Source: a virus
Length of the DNA: 50,657 nt
Virus record (IMG/VR): IMGVR_UViG_3300012917_000005
Location: 1 to 50,657 of that record
Reading direction: 5' to 3' (one strand)
Within the stretch, counting starts at the first letter, position 1. The number at the start of each line of letters is the position of its first letter. The notes beneath the pieces are model-generated. The model ran no database searches. It was not told the origin of the DNA and saw only the letters and a list, made by a program, of their open reading frames with translations. A program made the position numbers and the translations under genes. Shown in pieces: positions 1 to 7,159 of this stretch.

Positions 1-206
1 AAATGTTGTCTAGCTCTAGTCAAATTATAGAAATCATCGGATCTTCCAAAGGGAGTCGAGCAGTAGTACATAGAATCGAAACAGTGGTGTGCTAGAAGCC
101 CGTACGTAAGCTTTTCCTCATTGAGGTATAGTTGGGTACCTTTCCATGAAAATCTCTCTGTAGGAGCCACTGTAGCGTTGTTTTTAACATTTTGAACTTT
201 ATTCAT
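1..206 (-). CDS. Hypothetical protein, 3' end cut by window edge
   Basis: A minus-strand reading frame starts with ATG at 204-206, has an AGGAG ribosome site at 213-217, and stays open to the left edge (68 codons), so the gene is partial here. The product begins MNKVQNVKNNATVAPTER and contains several Tyr, His and Cys residues but no motif I recognise. It diverges from the structural operon. If the window is a circular molecule, the frame continues across the right end and stops after five more codons (TAA at 50642-50644). Confidence 0.55.
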   Translation of the reverse strand, partial: MNKVQNVKNNATVAPTERFSWKGTQLYLNEEKLTYGLLAHHCFDSMYYCSTPFGRSDDFYNLTRARQH

Positions 207-234
207 ATATTTCTCCTTTTATTAAAAATAAAAC

Positions 235-263
235 TTGACATTGGTTAAATAGTATGATATAGA
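235..263 (+). promoter_or_regulatory. Sigma-70-type promoter of the structural operon
   Basis: TTGACA (235-240) is followed after 17 bases by TATAGA (258-263), which also sits in the run TATGATATAGAG. It lies in the 130-base gap between the leftward gene and the first rightward gene, and is the only good promoter seen ahead of the structural operon. Confidence 0.6.
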
Positions 264-335
264 GATAAGACCTGGCCAAGGTAGATTAATTAGTTAATTA
301 AACTTAATATAACATAAAAGGATATATTAATCAAT

Positions 336-557
336 ATGAATTATGATCATAACAAACAAGATAGTTATAATGGAATAATGGGTTCTCCTATGGATGCTAA
401 GAAACATCCTGCCCATAAGATCTCTCATCCTCATGGTAATCATGGAACTCTACCTGACGTAGGTTCTCATGATAACTCCCATGGTAGGTCTTCTATAGGA
501 TCTCCTCTTCTTCAAGGACAAGCAGATAGTGGTAGTCCTTCTGGGATGCCTATGTAA
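336..557 (+). CDS. Small low-complexity His/Gly/Ser-rich protein
   Basis: A 73-residue product opens the rightward operon and overlaps the next gene by one base (TAATG). It is rich in His, Gly, Ser, Pro and Asp, has no hydrophobic core or membrane segment, and is probably disordered. No family is recognised. The frame follows the promoter at 235-263 and is preceded by AAAGGA about 15 bases upstream of the start. Confidence 0.6.
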   Translation: MNYDHNKQDSYNGIMGSPMDAKKHPAHKISHPHGNHGTLPDVGSHDNSHGRSSIGSPLLQGQADSGSPSGMPM

Positions 558-784
558 TGAAAAAGAGTAGAGGTGCTAAAGTACAACACAGTAACATTCA
601 TCCTTCATTTCCTACTCAAGGACAAGAGTCTTCTCCTCCTCAGTCTATGAGTTCTGCTCCTATGAAGGAAGGTAGAGGAATGACCCCAGCAGTAAATCAA
701 GACCCTAATATGGGTATGTCTAATCCAGGATCCTATTCAGGATATTCTGGAGGTAATTACTCTTCAGCTCAGGATGCCTATTAA
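557..784 (+). CDS. Small disordered Ser/Gly/Pro/Met-rich protein
   Basis: A 75-residue product has a basic N-terminus (MKKSRGAKVQ) followed by a Ser, Pro, Gln, Gly and Tyr-rich tail, so it is probably disordered. Start and stop overlap neighbouring genes in the TAATG manner used throughout this operon, which supports it as a real gene. Function unknown. It is compositionally like the previous protein, and the pair may be virion-associated, but that is inference from position only. Confidence 0.6.
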   Translation: MKKSRGAKVQHSNIHPSFPTQGQESSPPQSMSSAPMKEGRGMTPAVNQDPNMGMSNPGSYSGYSGGNYSSAQDAY

Positions 785-1143
785 TGACATACTCAACAGG
801 ACAACCCTATGGAGATAGTCCTCCTAGTCTAGGTCTATCTAAAGTAGCTGGAGTAAGTATCGATAGTTATAAACTTCCCATTAACGATGTAGACAAAGTC
901 AGAAGGAATTTCCCCTGCTATGAAGTCAACCAATACTTCACGTTACAAGACATTCAGTCCGGAGATACTGAAGGAACTACAGACACAGATGCAGAATCAC
1001 ATGGCTCAGCCTATGGTAAACCCTCAGGAGAGTTCGGACAATCAGGAGGAGGTTATACCAAAACCTACAAAGCCTATAAGAATGCCTCTAGATCCAAAGG
1101 AGGAACCATCGGATCAATCAAAGCTCTTGGACGAGGACGTTAG
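784..1143 (+). CDS. Hypothetical protein, probably frameshifted against the next frame
   Basis: The frame starts in a TAATG overlap and encodes up to 119 residues. The first ~45 residues (ending near DVDKVRRNFPC) look coding. The rest is Gly/Ser/Lys-rich and lies in the same DNA as a more convincing frame (920-1237). An overlap of 224 bases is unlike the rest of this operon, where overlaps are 1-40 bases. I infer either one gene interrupted by a +1 frameshift near 890-920 (natural, programmed or an assembly error) or a real overlap. Confidence 0.4.
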   Translation: MTYSTGQPYGDSPPSLGLSKVAGVSIDSYKLPINDVDKVRRNFPCYEVNQYFTLQDIQSGDTEGTTDTDAESHGSAYGKPSGEFGQSGGGYTKTYKAYKNASRSKGGTIGSIKALGRGR

Positions 1144-1237
1144 GACGAATCCAGAGCGAAGCGGGGTAGAGGAAGGTAAATATCCCTATCCAGAAGTATT
1201 TAAGAAAATGCTTAGGGACTTCAGAAATGCGAAGTAA
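920..1237 (+). CDS. Hypothetical charged helical protein
   Basis: A 105-residue product starts MKSTNTSRYKTFSPEILKEL and is rich in Glu, Lys, Gln and Pro, ending in a helical YPEVFKKMLRDFRNAK segment. Its codons and composition look more protein-like than the overlapping 784-1143 frame. There is AGAAGGA 13 bases ahead of the ATG, a loose ribosome site. The frame is open upstream only to a TAG near 889, so it may be the 3' part of the gene that starts at 784. No family recognised. Confidence 0.5.
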   Translation: MKSTNTSRYKTFSPEILKELQTQMQNHMAQPMVNPQESSDNQEEVIPKPTKPIRMPLDPKEEPSDQSKLLDEDVRTNPERSGVEEGKYPYPEVFKKMLRDFRNAK

Positions 1238-1565
1238 ACAAATACATGAAGGCTATCTAATGGTCGATCATAGAGCTTCTCCTGGGCTAACTCCAGAAGA
1301 AGCTGTAAGACTAGGTTATTCTCCTGGTCTTGTTGGAGAGAACCAACTATTTGAGACTAAAACTAATCACTGTTCTCATTGTGGAACTGTAGTAATTATA
1401 AATCCTCTTCGTACGAGGGAGAGATCCTACTGTTCTAAATGTGATAAATATATCTGTGATAACTGCGGTATCAGTTCAAAACTACCAGATTATGTACATA
1501 AAACTTATATTCAACAACAAGAAGAAGGTCTGACCTTCTACGCTAATCAAGGAAACATTAATTAA
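1227..1565 (+). CDS. Zinc-ribbon-type protein
   Basis: A 112-residue product carries paired cysteines: CSHC near residue 50, CSKC near residue 70 and CDNC near residue 80, with seven Cys in about 35 residues and a nearby His. This is the spacing of a zinc ribbon or double zinc finger. The N-terminal part contains LTPEEAVRLGYSPG. Zinc binding is inferred from the motif. The role in a structural operon is unknown. The start overlaps the preceding stop by 11 bases, and the stop shares TAATG with the next gene. Confidence 0.6.
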   Translation: MRSKQIHEGYLMVDHRASPGLTPEEAVRLGYSPGLVGENQLFETKTNHCSHCGTVVIINPLRTRERSYCSKCDKYICDNCGISSKLPDYVHKTYIQQQEEGLTFYANQGNIN

Positions 1566-2101
1566 TGGCTAAACGAAATTTCAACACCTTTGGTGTTACT
1601 TTCCCTGCTACTGCCTTAGCTACTGCTGCAACTACCAGTGGTTATATGGCTATGGTCGGATCATCTACTACGCAAGTTACAGATATCAATGAAATTCTAA
1701 TTACAGGTACTGCATCCGCATCTACTATAGGTGCATTTGCCTTTATTCCCATCTCTACTGCCCAGACTGGCGGTGCATCTGCTTTAGTCGCTCCTAATTC
1801 AGATGGACCTATGCAGTCTAATGCTACACCTGTAATTAATACAACCTTTATCGCTGCTGTTACAACGCAACCTCAAGCATCTAATGGTATTACTGCACCT
1901 AAGATCAACGTAGGTCTTAATACCTTCGGTGGAATCTTACGATGGAATGCAGCTCCTACTCAACAAATGACTTTAATAGGTAATGCTATCTTCGCTGCTG
2001 GTACTCCAGTTACCTTCGGACAAGCAATGCTTCTGAATATGTCTGCTGGTACTGGTGCGTCTACTACAGCTAACATTCATATTATCTACGAACCCTACTA
2101 A
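1565..2101 (+). CDS. Putative virion structural protein
   Basis: A 178-residue product is very rich in Ala, Thr, Gly, Ser and Asn, poor in charged residues and without a membrane segment. That composition is typical of beta-rich phage surface or decoration proteins. It lies in the structural operon with one-base overlaps on both sides. No specific family is recognised, so the structural role is inference from composition and position. Confidence 0.6.
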   Translation: MAKRNFNTFGVTFPATALATAATTSGYMAMVGSSTTQVTDINEILITGTASASTIGAFAFIPISTAQTGGASALVAPNSDGPMQSNATPVINTTFIAAVTTQPQASNGITAPKINVGLNTFGGILRWNAAPTQQMTLIGNAIFAAGTPVTFGQAMLLNMSAGTGASTTANIHIIYEPY

Positions 2102-2481
2102 TGGCTGCTTCTTTCTCCGATTCATATCAACTCGCTCAAGATCCTGTCTTCCAAGGTAGAGTCGGAGCTGGTCTGTTTACCTATTGTCAAGTAGTAGGAA
2201 CAGAAGGTTGGACTGTAGCTTTTCATAGAGAACGTGCACAGTTTGCAGTACAAATCTTTAATGCTACATTAAACGCTCAAGGAATCAATCCTTATCAAGT
2301 AATGTTCTCTCATTCAGTAGCTTCAGATGTTACTGTTTTAGCTGACGCTACTATAAGTGGTACAATTCCTATTACGTCTACTGCTATAGCAGCCACTCAA
2401 GCAGTTTTAGTAACCGATACTCACATTTCTAATGCGATAGCTTCTCAGTTTAATAGTTATATAAGGGTTCCTAACGGATAA
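2101..2481 (+). CDS. Hypothetical structural-module protein
   Basis: A 126-residue product (MAASFSDSYQLAQDPVFQGR) has a mixed helical N-terminus and a Thr/Ala/Ile-rich second half. It overlaps the upstream gene by one base and is followed after six bases by the large repeat protein. No catalytic motif or transmembrane segment is evident. The position suggests a virion or head-completion protein, but I cannot assign one. Confidence 0.6.
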   Translation: MAASFSDSYQLAQDPVFQGRVGAGLFTYCQVVGTEGWTVAFHRERAQFAVQIFNATLNAQGINPYQVMFSHSVASDVTVLADATISGTIPITSTAIAATQAVLVTDTHISNAIASQFNSYIRVPNG

Positions 2482-2487
2482 TAGCCA

Positions 2488-4470
2488 ATGGCTTTAGTCC
2501 GAACTAATGTAAGTACTACTGTTAAAGCCCCTGGTACTGCAACATCAGTTACTACAGCTAGTTTTACACCAGCTGATAATTCATTAGTAGTTGTTTTTGC
2601 TGGTCTTCAATCAAGTAATAACTCTTTAGCAGCTAGTATAAGTGGTGGTAGTCTAACTTGGACTAAACAAGCACAAGCTGGTGTAGATGTATCTAACTTT
2701 GGACATTTCAGTATTTTATGGACAGCACCTGTAACAACAGGTGCATCTATGACTGTAACAGTAGGCAACATGCCTTCAGATGGAACTGCTGAAGGTATAG
2801 TCCATGTTTTCTATTATACAGGACATAATACCAGTACACCTGTAGGAGGAACTGCTTCTGCAACTGCTGCTTTTAACTCGGCAGTTAATTTAACATTAAG
2901 TTCAGCTCCTGCTACGACATCAGAAGTAATAGCAGGTGCATCAGATGATACAGGTTCTGGTGCAGCTAATATTACAACAGGTACTGGTTGGACACAGCAG
3001 ACACATGTTAGTGATACTGCTAATACTGATTCTCAGACTCAGACTAGAACAAGTTCAACATCTACAAACGTATTATGGAATAGTAATGCCGCTGGTACCA
3101 ATGGATGTGCCGTTGCAATAGAAATTGTAGTCGCTACAGCTGCAGGAAATCCATTTGTAAATAATACAGATTTACCCACCAGGGGATTTGTCTATTCTGA
3201 ATGGCAAAGGTGGACAGAGAGTGGACTAACTACTCTTCCTACTCCTACAGTATTAACTCAGACTTTAAGAGTTAAAAGTGATTTTCCTAATCCTTATCCA
3301 GTAACATGGTATAGATCTTGGGAACATAGAGGAAATTCTTTACTTCCAAGACCAACACCATTTCGCCCAATAGATACATATGCGTTTCTACCGATATATT
3401 ACAATGTTAATATTTGGCAGGAAACAGGTAACTCTAGTCTTCCGATACCTCTGACTCCTCAAGGTCAGCCGTTTAATCAAGACTTAAGTCAGAATAATAT
3501 ACCGAATCTTACTTGGTATCAGAGTTGGACATGGTCTGGTAATTCTCTAACAGCAGTCATTAAAAGTCCATTTAGCCAAAATAGTTGGCCTAATCCTCAG
3601 CCAGTAAGTTGGTATCAATCTTGGACACAAAGTTTTCAGCTAGTAATACCATTTAATCAGACGGACTGGCCATTACCAAAGACTTATCAACCATTATTAC
3701 AAACATGGTCTCAAAGTCTAAATCTATTCTATCAATCTGAGGTATTTCCTTTCGTACAGTCGGATTATCCTAATCCACAGAGAATAATTTGGTATCAAGA
3801 TTGGTTTCAGAGTCTATTACAAAGTACTTTAAAACCTGCCTTTCAGGCACCATTTAATCAGTTTGATTGGCCTTTACCTAGAACATATCAGCCTATTGAT
3901 CAATTCTGGTATAATGGTTTACAACTTCTACCTAGACCTACACCATTCTTCCAGAATGTAGATGCACCACTTCCTGTAATTAGTCAGCCTATCGATCAGA
4001 CATGGTTACAAAATCTTCTATTATTCTTTCAGTCAAATACCTTTCCCTTCTCTCAAACAGATTGGAAGAATCCTTATCCAATATATTGGTTTAGAGATTA
4101 TAATCAGAATTTAGTAATCTATCTACCTGTAGGTATAAAACCTTTTAATCAATCTGATTGGCCTCTATCTTATAGTCCACAACCTATTGATCAATATTAC
4201 TATCAAGCTTTAGTTCTCAACTTACCAGAACCTCTCCCACCTCCAGAAATAATATCTTCTGGTCGACAAATAACTGAAGCAGAAGTAATGGCTGAGGTAG
4301 CGCAATGGTGGAAAAGACAAGAAGATTCAAGTTTAATACATCCATCTGAGTTTGCTCGATTAGGGGCCTCCAAAGGTGGTATAGCTAGGGCTAAAGCTCT
4401 AACTCCAACACAAAGATCTAACATTGCTACCATAGGAGCACAAACTAGATGGCCGTCCCCGCGAAGGTAA
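2488..4470 (+). CDS. Large repeat-containing structural protein
   Basis: A 660-residue protein. Residues ~1-215 form an Ala/Ser/Thr/Gly-rich beta-type domain. Residues ~230-590 consist of about ten degenerate repeats of ~35 residues built around PFNQxDWPxP followed by a WYQSW- or IDQxW-like aromatic motif. The C-terminal ~75 residues change character (ITEAEVMAEVAQWWKRQ, then an Arg/Ala/Gly-rich end). Aromatic repeats of this kind suggest an elongated exposed virion component or adhesin, which is inference. It overlaps the next small gene by 22 bases. Confidence 0.6.
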   Translation: MALVRTNVSTTVKAPGTATSVTTASFTPADNSLVVVFAGLQSSNNSLAASISGGSLTWTKQAQAGVDVSNFGHFSILWTAPVTTGASMTVTVGNMPSDGTAEGIVHVFYYTGHNTSTPVGGTASATAAFNSAVNLTLSSAPATTSEVIAGASDDTGSGAANITTGTGWTQQTHVSDTANTDSQTQTRTSSTSTNVLWNSNAAGTNGCAVAIEIVVATAAGNPFVNNTDLPTRGFVYSEWQRWTESGLTTLPTPTVLTQTLRVKSDFPNPYPVTWYRSWEHRGNSLLPRPTPFRPIDTYAFLPIYYNVNIWQETGNSSLPIPLTPQGQPFNQDLSQNNIPNLTWYQSWTWSGNSLTAVIKSPFSQNSWPNPQPVSWYQSWTQSFQLVIPFNQTDWPLPKTYQPLLQTWSQSLNLFYQSEVFPFVQSDYPNPQRIIWYQDWFQSLLQSTLKPAFQAPFNQFDWPLPRTYQPIDQFWYNGLQLLPRPTPFFQNVDAPLPVISQPIDQTWLQNLLLFFQSNTFPFSQTDWKNPYPIYWFRDYNQNLVIYLPVGIKPFNQSDWPLSYSPQPIDQYYYQALVLNLPEPLPPPEIISSGRQITEAEVMAEVAQWWKRQEDSSLIHPSEFARLGASKGGIARAKALTPTQRSNIATIGAQTRWPSPRR

Positions 4471-4586
4471 GTAAATACGCACAGAAGATTGGTAAGCTAG
4501 GGGGTAGACCTAAAAAGGAAAACCTGGCAAGCATAGGTGATAATACTATTAAAACCAGGCAAGCATCCAGTGGTCGTAGTAGGTAA
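4449..4586 (+). CDS. Small basic protein
   Basis: A 45-residue Lys/Arg-rich product (MAVPAKVSKYAQKIGKLGGR...) begins inside the 3' end of the repeat protein and stops at TAA 4584-4586. Its 3' half contains two copies of a 15-base repeat. It is too short for motif assignment. The basic composition and the place ahead of the terminase gene would fit a DNA-binding role, but that is speculation. Confidence 0.45.
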   Translation: MAVPAKVSKYAQKIGKLGGRPKKENLASIGDNTIKTRQASSGRSR

Positions 4587-4599
4587 ACCAGGCAAGCAT
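4520..4599 (+). repeat. Three 15-bp direct repeats, ~32 bp apart
   Basis: AAACCAGGCAAGCAT occurs at 4552-4566 and 4585-4599, and with one mismatch (AAACCTGGCAAGCAT) at 4520-4534. Start-to-start spacing is 32 and 33 bp, three helical turns, so the copies would face the same side of DNA. The copies are read in different frames, which argues for selection on DNA rather than protein. Position about 730 bp before the large terminase gene makes a packaging or protein-binding site plausible. Confidence 0.6.
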
Positions 4600-4732
4600 G
4601 CCCGTAGGATATGAAAAAATAAGAGATTCCTTTATTCGTAAAGGTATGTCTCGTAAGGCTGCTCAAGGTAAAGCAGCTAGAATATGGAATTCAAAACATA
4701 AAGGCTCACAAGCCGTAGGAAGAGGAAAATAA
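4598..4732 (+). CDS. Small basic protein with short helical motif
   Basis: A 44-residue product (MPVGYEKIRDSFIRKGMSRK...) has the segment KGMSRKAAQGKAARIWNSKH, of the type seen in short basic phage proteins near terminase and head genes. The ATG lies at the end of the third 15-bp repeat, and the stop forms TAATG with the next gene. Function unknown. Confidence 0.55.
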   Translation: MPVGYEKIRDSFIRKGMSRKAAQGKAARIWNSKHKGSQAVGRGK

Positions 4733-5046
4733 TGGTTCAATATTTAAGTGGTCCTGATATTGCAGGATTTTACAATACAGTCGGAGCTTCGACTACAGGA
4801 ACATTTAGTGCTACTCAAGGTTCAGCTACAGGAGCTAAAGGAGATTATTTAGATAGTCTTACTATAGTCGCTAGTGCTGCTCCTGGAGTATTTACTTTGT
4901 TAGATGGTGGGACTACAGTTATGACATATACTCCTGCCGCTAATTCAGCATCTAATCTATTCATTAGAGCTTATTCTAAAGTAGGAGCATGGAATGTTTC
5001 TACAGGCGCTACTACTAATGTTGTAGCAGTAGGTAAATTTACTTAA
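4732..5046 (+). CDS. Small putative structural protein
   Basis: A 104-residue product, rich in Ala, Gly, Thr, Ser and Val, contains SLTIVASAAPGVFTLLDGGT. It looks like a single small beta-sandwich domain without membrane segments. The gene fits tightly between neighbours (TAATG before, six bases after). No family is assigned. A virion decoration role is inference from composition. Confidence 0.55.
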   Translation: MVQYLSGPDIAGFYNTVGASTTGTFSATQGSATGAKGDYLDSLTIVASAAPGVFTLLDGGTTVMTYTPAANSASNLFIRAYSKVGAWNVSTGATTNVVAVGKFT

Positions 5047-5052
5047 GTAGTT

Positions 5053-5331
5053 ATGATTGTTTGGGAAATTAGTCTAGGTACAATAGTAACTACAGCTACT
5101 ATTTTGTTTACTGTAGCTGGTTTCTATTGGAAACAAACTATAGATGCGGCACAAATTAAAGAAGATGTACACGATATAAAATCAGAATTAAAAGGTTTAA
5201 ATAAAGTAGTAATTGATATGGCCATACAAACGCAACGCTTAGATAACCAAGCAGAACGTCTTACTTTATTTGAACGTAGATTTGATAAGGTCCTTGAATA
5301 TATTAAAATACATGGTATGTCGGTAGATTAA
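5053..5331 (+). CDS. Single-pass membrane protein with coiled coil
   Basis: A 92-residue product has one N-terminal hydrophobic segment (about residues 5-25, ISLGTIVTTATILFTVAGFY), followed by a charged heptad-like coiled coil (KEDVHDIKSELKGLNKVVID, then TQRLDNQAERLTLFERR). Small proteins of this design are common next to podovirus terminase or lysis genes and are sometimes annotated as holin- or spanin-like. The sequence does not decide between these. It shares TAATG with the terminase gene. Confidence 0.6.
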   Translation: MIVWEISLGTIVTTATILFTVAGFYWKQTIDAAQIKEDVHDIKSELKGLNKVVIDMAIQTQRLDNQAERLTLFERRFDKVLEYIKIHGMSVD

Positions 5332-6917
5332 TGGGCAGACCTAAAGGAAGTCTAAATAAATCTAAGATTAAGTTATCGGATGTAAGAGCAGATCGTAAGT
5401 TCCTTGCTGAGTCTTCTTTAATAGAGTTTATTAATCTAGTTCATCCTAAAAGAGTCTTAGGTAATGTTCATAGAGAAGTAATTAGTTGGTGGTGTAAACA
5501 AGAATCTAAATCTCATCAGCTTCTTCTATTACCTAGAGATCATATGAAATCTACTCTTCTAGCTTATAGATTAGTCTGGGAGTTAACTAAAGATCCTACC
5601 AAGAGAATTCTACTTATATCCAGTACTTCTAATTTAGCTATTAAACAATTAAAGTTTATTAAAGATATTCTTACTAACGATACGTATAGAATCTATTGGC
5701 CAGAGATGGTTGAAAGAGAGGAAGCTAAACGTGAGAAATGGACAGAGAGAGAAATATCAGTTGACCATCCTCTCAGAAAAGCTGAATCTATAAGAGATCC
5801 TTCTATATTTACTGCAGGTCTTACTAGCAATATTGTAGGTCTACATTGTGATATAGCAGCACTTGATGATGTGGTCGTTGAGTCTAATGCTTATTTACAA
5901 GATGGTAGAGAGAAAGTACAAAGTCAATATTCTCTTTTATCATCAATAGAATCAGTAAATGCAAAAGAATGGGTGGTCGGGACTAGATACCATCCTAAAG
6001 ATTTATATTCTAGTCTACAAGATATGGAGATTGAAGATTACGATGAATTGGGCAATGTTTCCAATGCTACCCCTCTATTTGAGGTATTTGAACGACAGGT
6101 CGAATCAGTTGGAGATGGCACAGGAGAATTTCTCTGGCCTAGACAACAAAGAACAGACGGACGATGGTTTGGATTCGACAGTAAAATCTTGGCCACAAAA
6201 AGAGCACAGTACATTAACAAAGTACACTTTAGGGCCCAGTACTATAACGATCCGCACGACATCGATTCGTCCGCAATTAAACGAGATTTGTTCCAGTACT
6301 ACAACCCAGCCTTCCTCGGACAGAAAGATGGAAGATGGTTCTTTAAGAACGAACGTCTCAACGTCGTCGCAGCCGTCGATTTCGCATATTCGTCAGGGAA
6401 AAGGGCGGATCACTCAGCGATAGTAGTCGTAGGCGTAGATGGTAAAGGTAACTACTATATTCTAGATATAGATAGATTCAAAACAGATAAGATATCTGAC
6501 TACTTTAATAGAATATTAAAACTACATGAGAAATGGGCTTTTCATAAACTAAGAGCAGAAGTCTCTGTAGCTCAACAGGTAATAGTCAGAGATCTTAAAG
6601 ATAATTACATCAGACCTTTTGGTTTGTCTCTCTCTGTAGAGGAGTATAGACCTTCTAGATGGCAGGGGTCCAAAGAAGAGCGTATTCAAGCTACTTTAGA
6701 ACCTAAATACTCTAATCTTCAAATGTGGCATTATGCTGGGGGTAATTGTCAAACATTAGAAGAAGAGCTTATATTTACTAATCCTGCTCATGACGATATA
6801 AAAGATGCTTTAGCTGCAGCCGTAGACTTTGCTGTGGTTCCTTTAGATATATTTAGAATGAAGAAAGATGCTCAAATAGTGTTTCAATTTCATAGTAAGT
6901 TCGGTGGAGTTACGTGA
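5331..6917 (+). CDS. terL: Terminase large subunit
   Basis: The 528-residue protein should be the packaging ATPase-nuclease that translocates DNA through the portal. A Walker-A-like LLLLPRDHMKST lies at residues 64-75, Walker-B-like DIAALDDVVVE at 174-184, and a nuclease-type acidic strand AAVDFAYSSGKRADHSA near residue 350 with a further Asp pair near the C-terminus (HDDIKDALAAAVD). Order and length match T7 gp19-type terminases. No separate small terminase is recognisable, although small basic genes lie just upstream. Confidence 0.85.
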   Translation: MGRPKGSLNKSKIKLSDVRADRKFLAESSLIEFINLVHPKRVLGNVHREVISWWCKQESKSHQLLLLPRDHMKSTLLAYRLVWELTKDPTKRILLISSTSNLAIKQLKFIKDILTNDTYRIYWPEMVEREEAKREKWTEREISVDHPLRKAESIRDPSIFTAGLTSNIVGLHCDIAALDDVVVESNAYLQDGREKVQSQYSLLSSIESVNAKEWVVGTRYHPKDLYSSLQDMEIEDYDELGNVSNATPLFEVFERQVESVGDGTGEFLWPRQQRTDGRWFGFDSKILATKRAQYINKVHFRAQYYNDPHDIDSSAIKRDLFQYYNPAFLGQKDGRWFFKNERLNVVAAVDFAYSSGKRADHSAIVVVGVDGKGNYYILDIDRFKTDKISDYFNRILKLHEKWAFHKLRAEVSVAQQVIVRDLKDNYIRPFGLSLSVEEYRPSRWQGSKEERIQATLEPKYSNLQMWHYAGGNCQTLEEELIFTNPAHDDIKDALAAAVDFAVVPLDIFRMKKDAQIVFQFHSKFGGVT

Positions 6918-7159
6918 GCATTGTCACTCGTCTTACTAGACAGTTAGCTTCTAAAGGTGTCAAAGGCTCTAAAAACGTAGCTACAGGTTTATTAAGGAAA
7001 TATGGTGAGCTAAAAGGTAATAAACTTACTAGTAAAGGTAGGAAAAGACAAGCTTTAGGAAAAGCCGGTAGAGCTATATCGCGTGCCGCTAAATACAGTG
7101 GAAATCAAACAGGTGCTTATAAATACAATTCAAAAACTAATAGAGCGGTGAAGAAGTGA
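6914..7159 (+). CDS. Small basic Lys/Arg-rich protein
   Basis: An 81-residue product starts at GTG within the terminase stop (GTGA overlap) and ends in the same manner at the portal start. About a third of residues are Lys or Arg, with Gly and Asn linkers and no hydrophobic segment. It may bind nucleic acid or head proteins, but no family is recognised. Translational coupling to terminase and portal supports a role in head assembly. Confidence 0.55.
   Translation: MSIVTRLTRQLASKGVKGSKNVATGLLRKYGELKGNKLTSKGRKRQALGKAGRAISRAAKYSGNQTGAYKYNSKTNRAVKK

Noticed and set aside
4203-4666. Two minus-strand frames opposite the repeat protein and small basic genes
   Set aside because: They lie antisense to better frames with ribosome sites and gene overlaps, and their sequences look like reverse-strand shadows.
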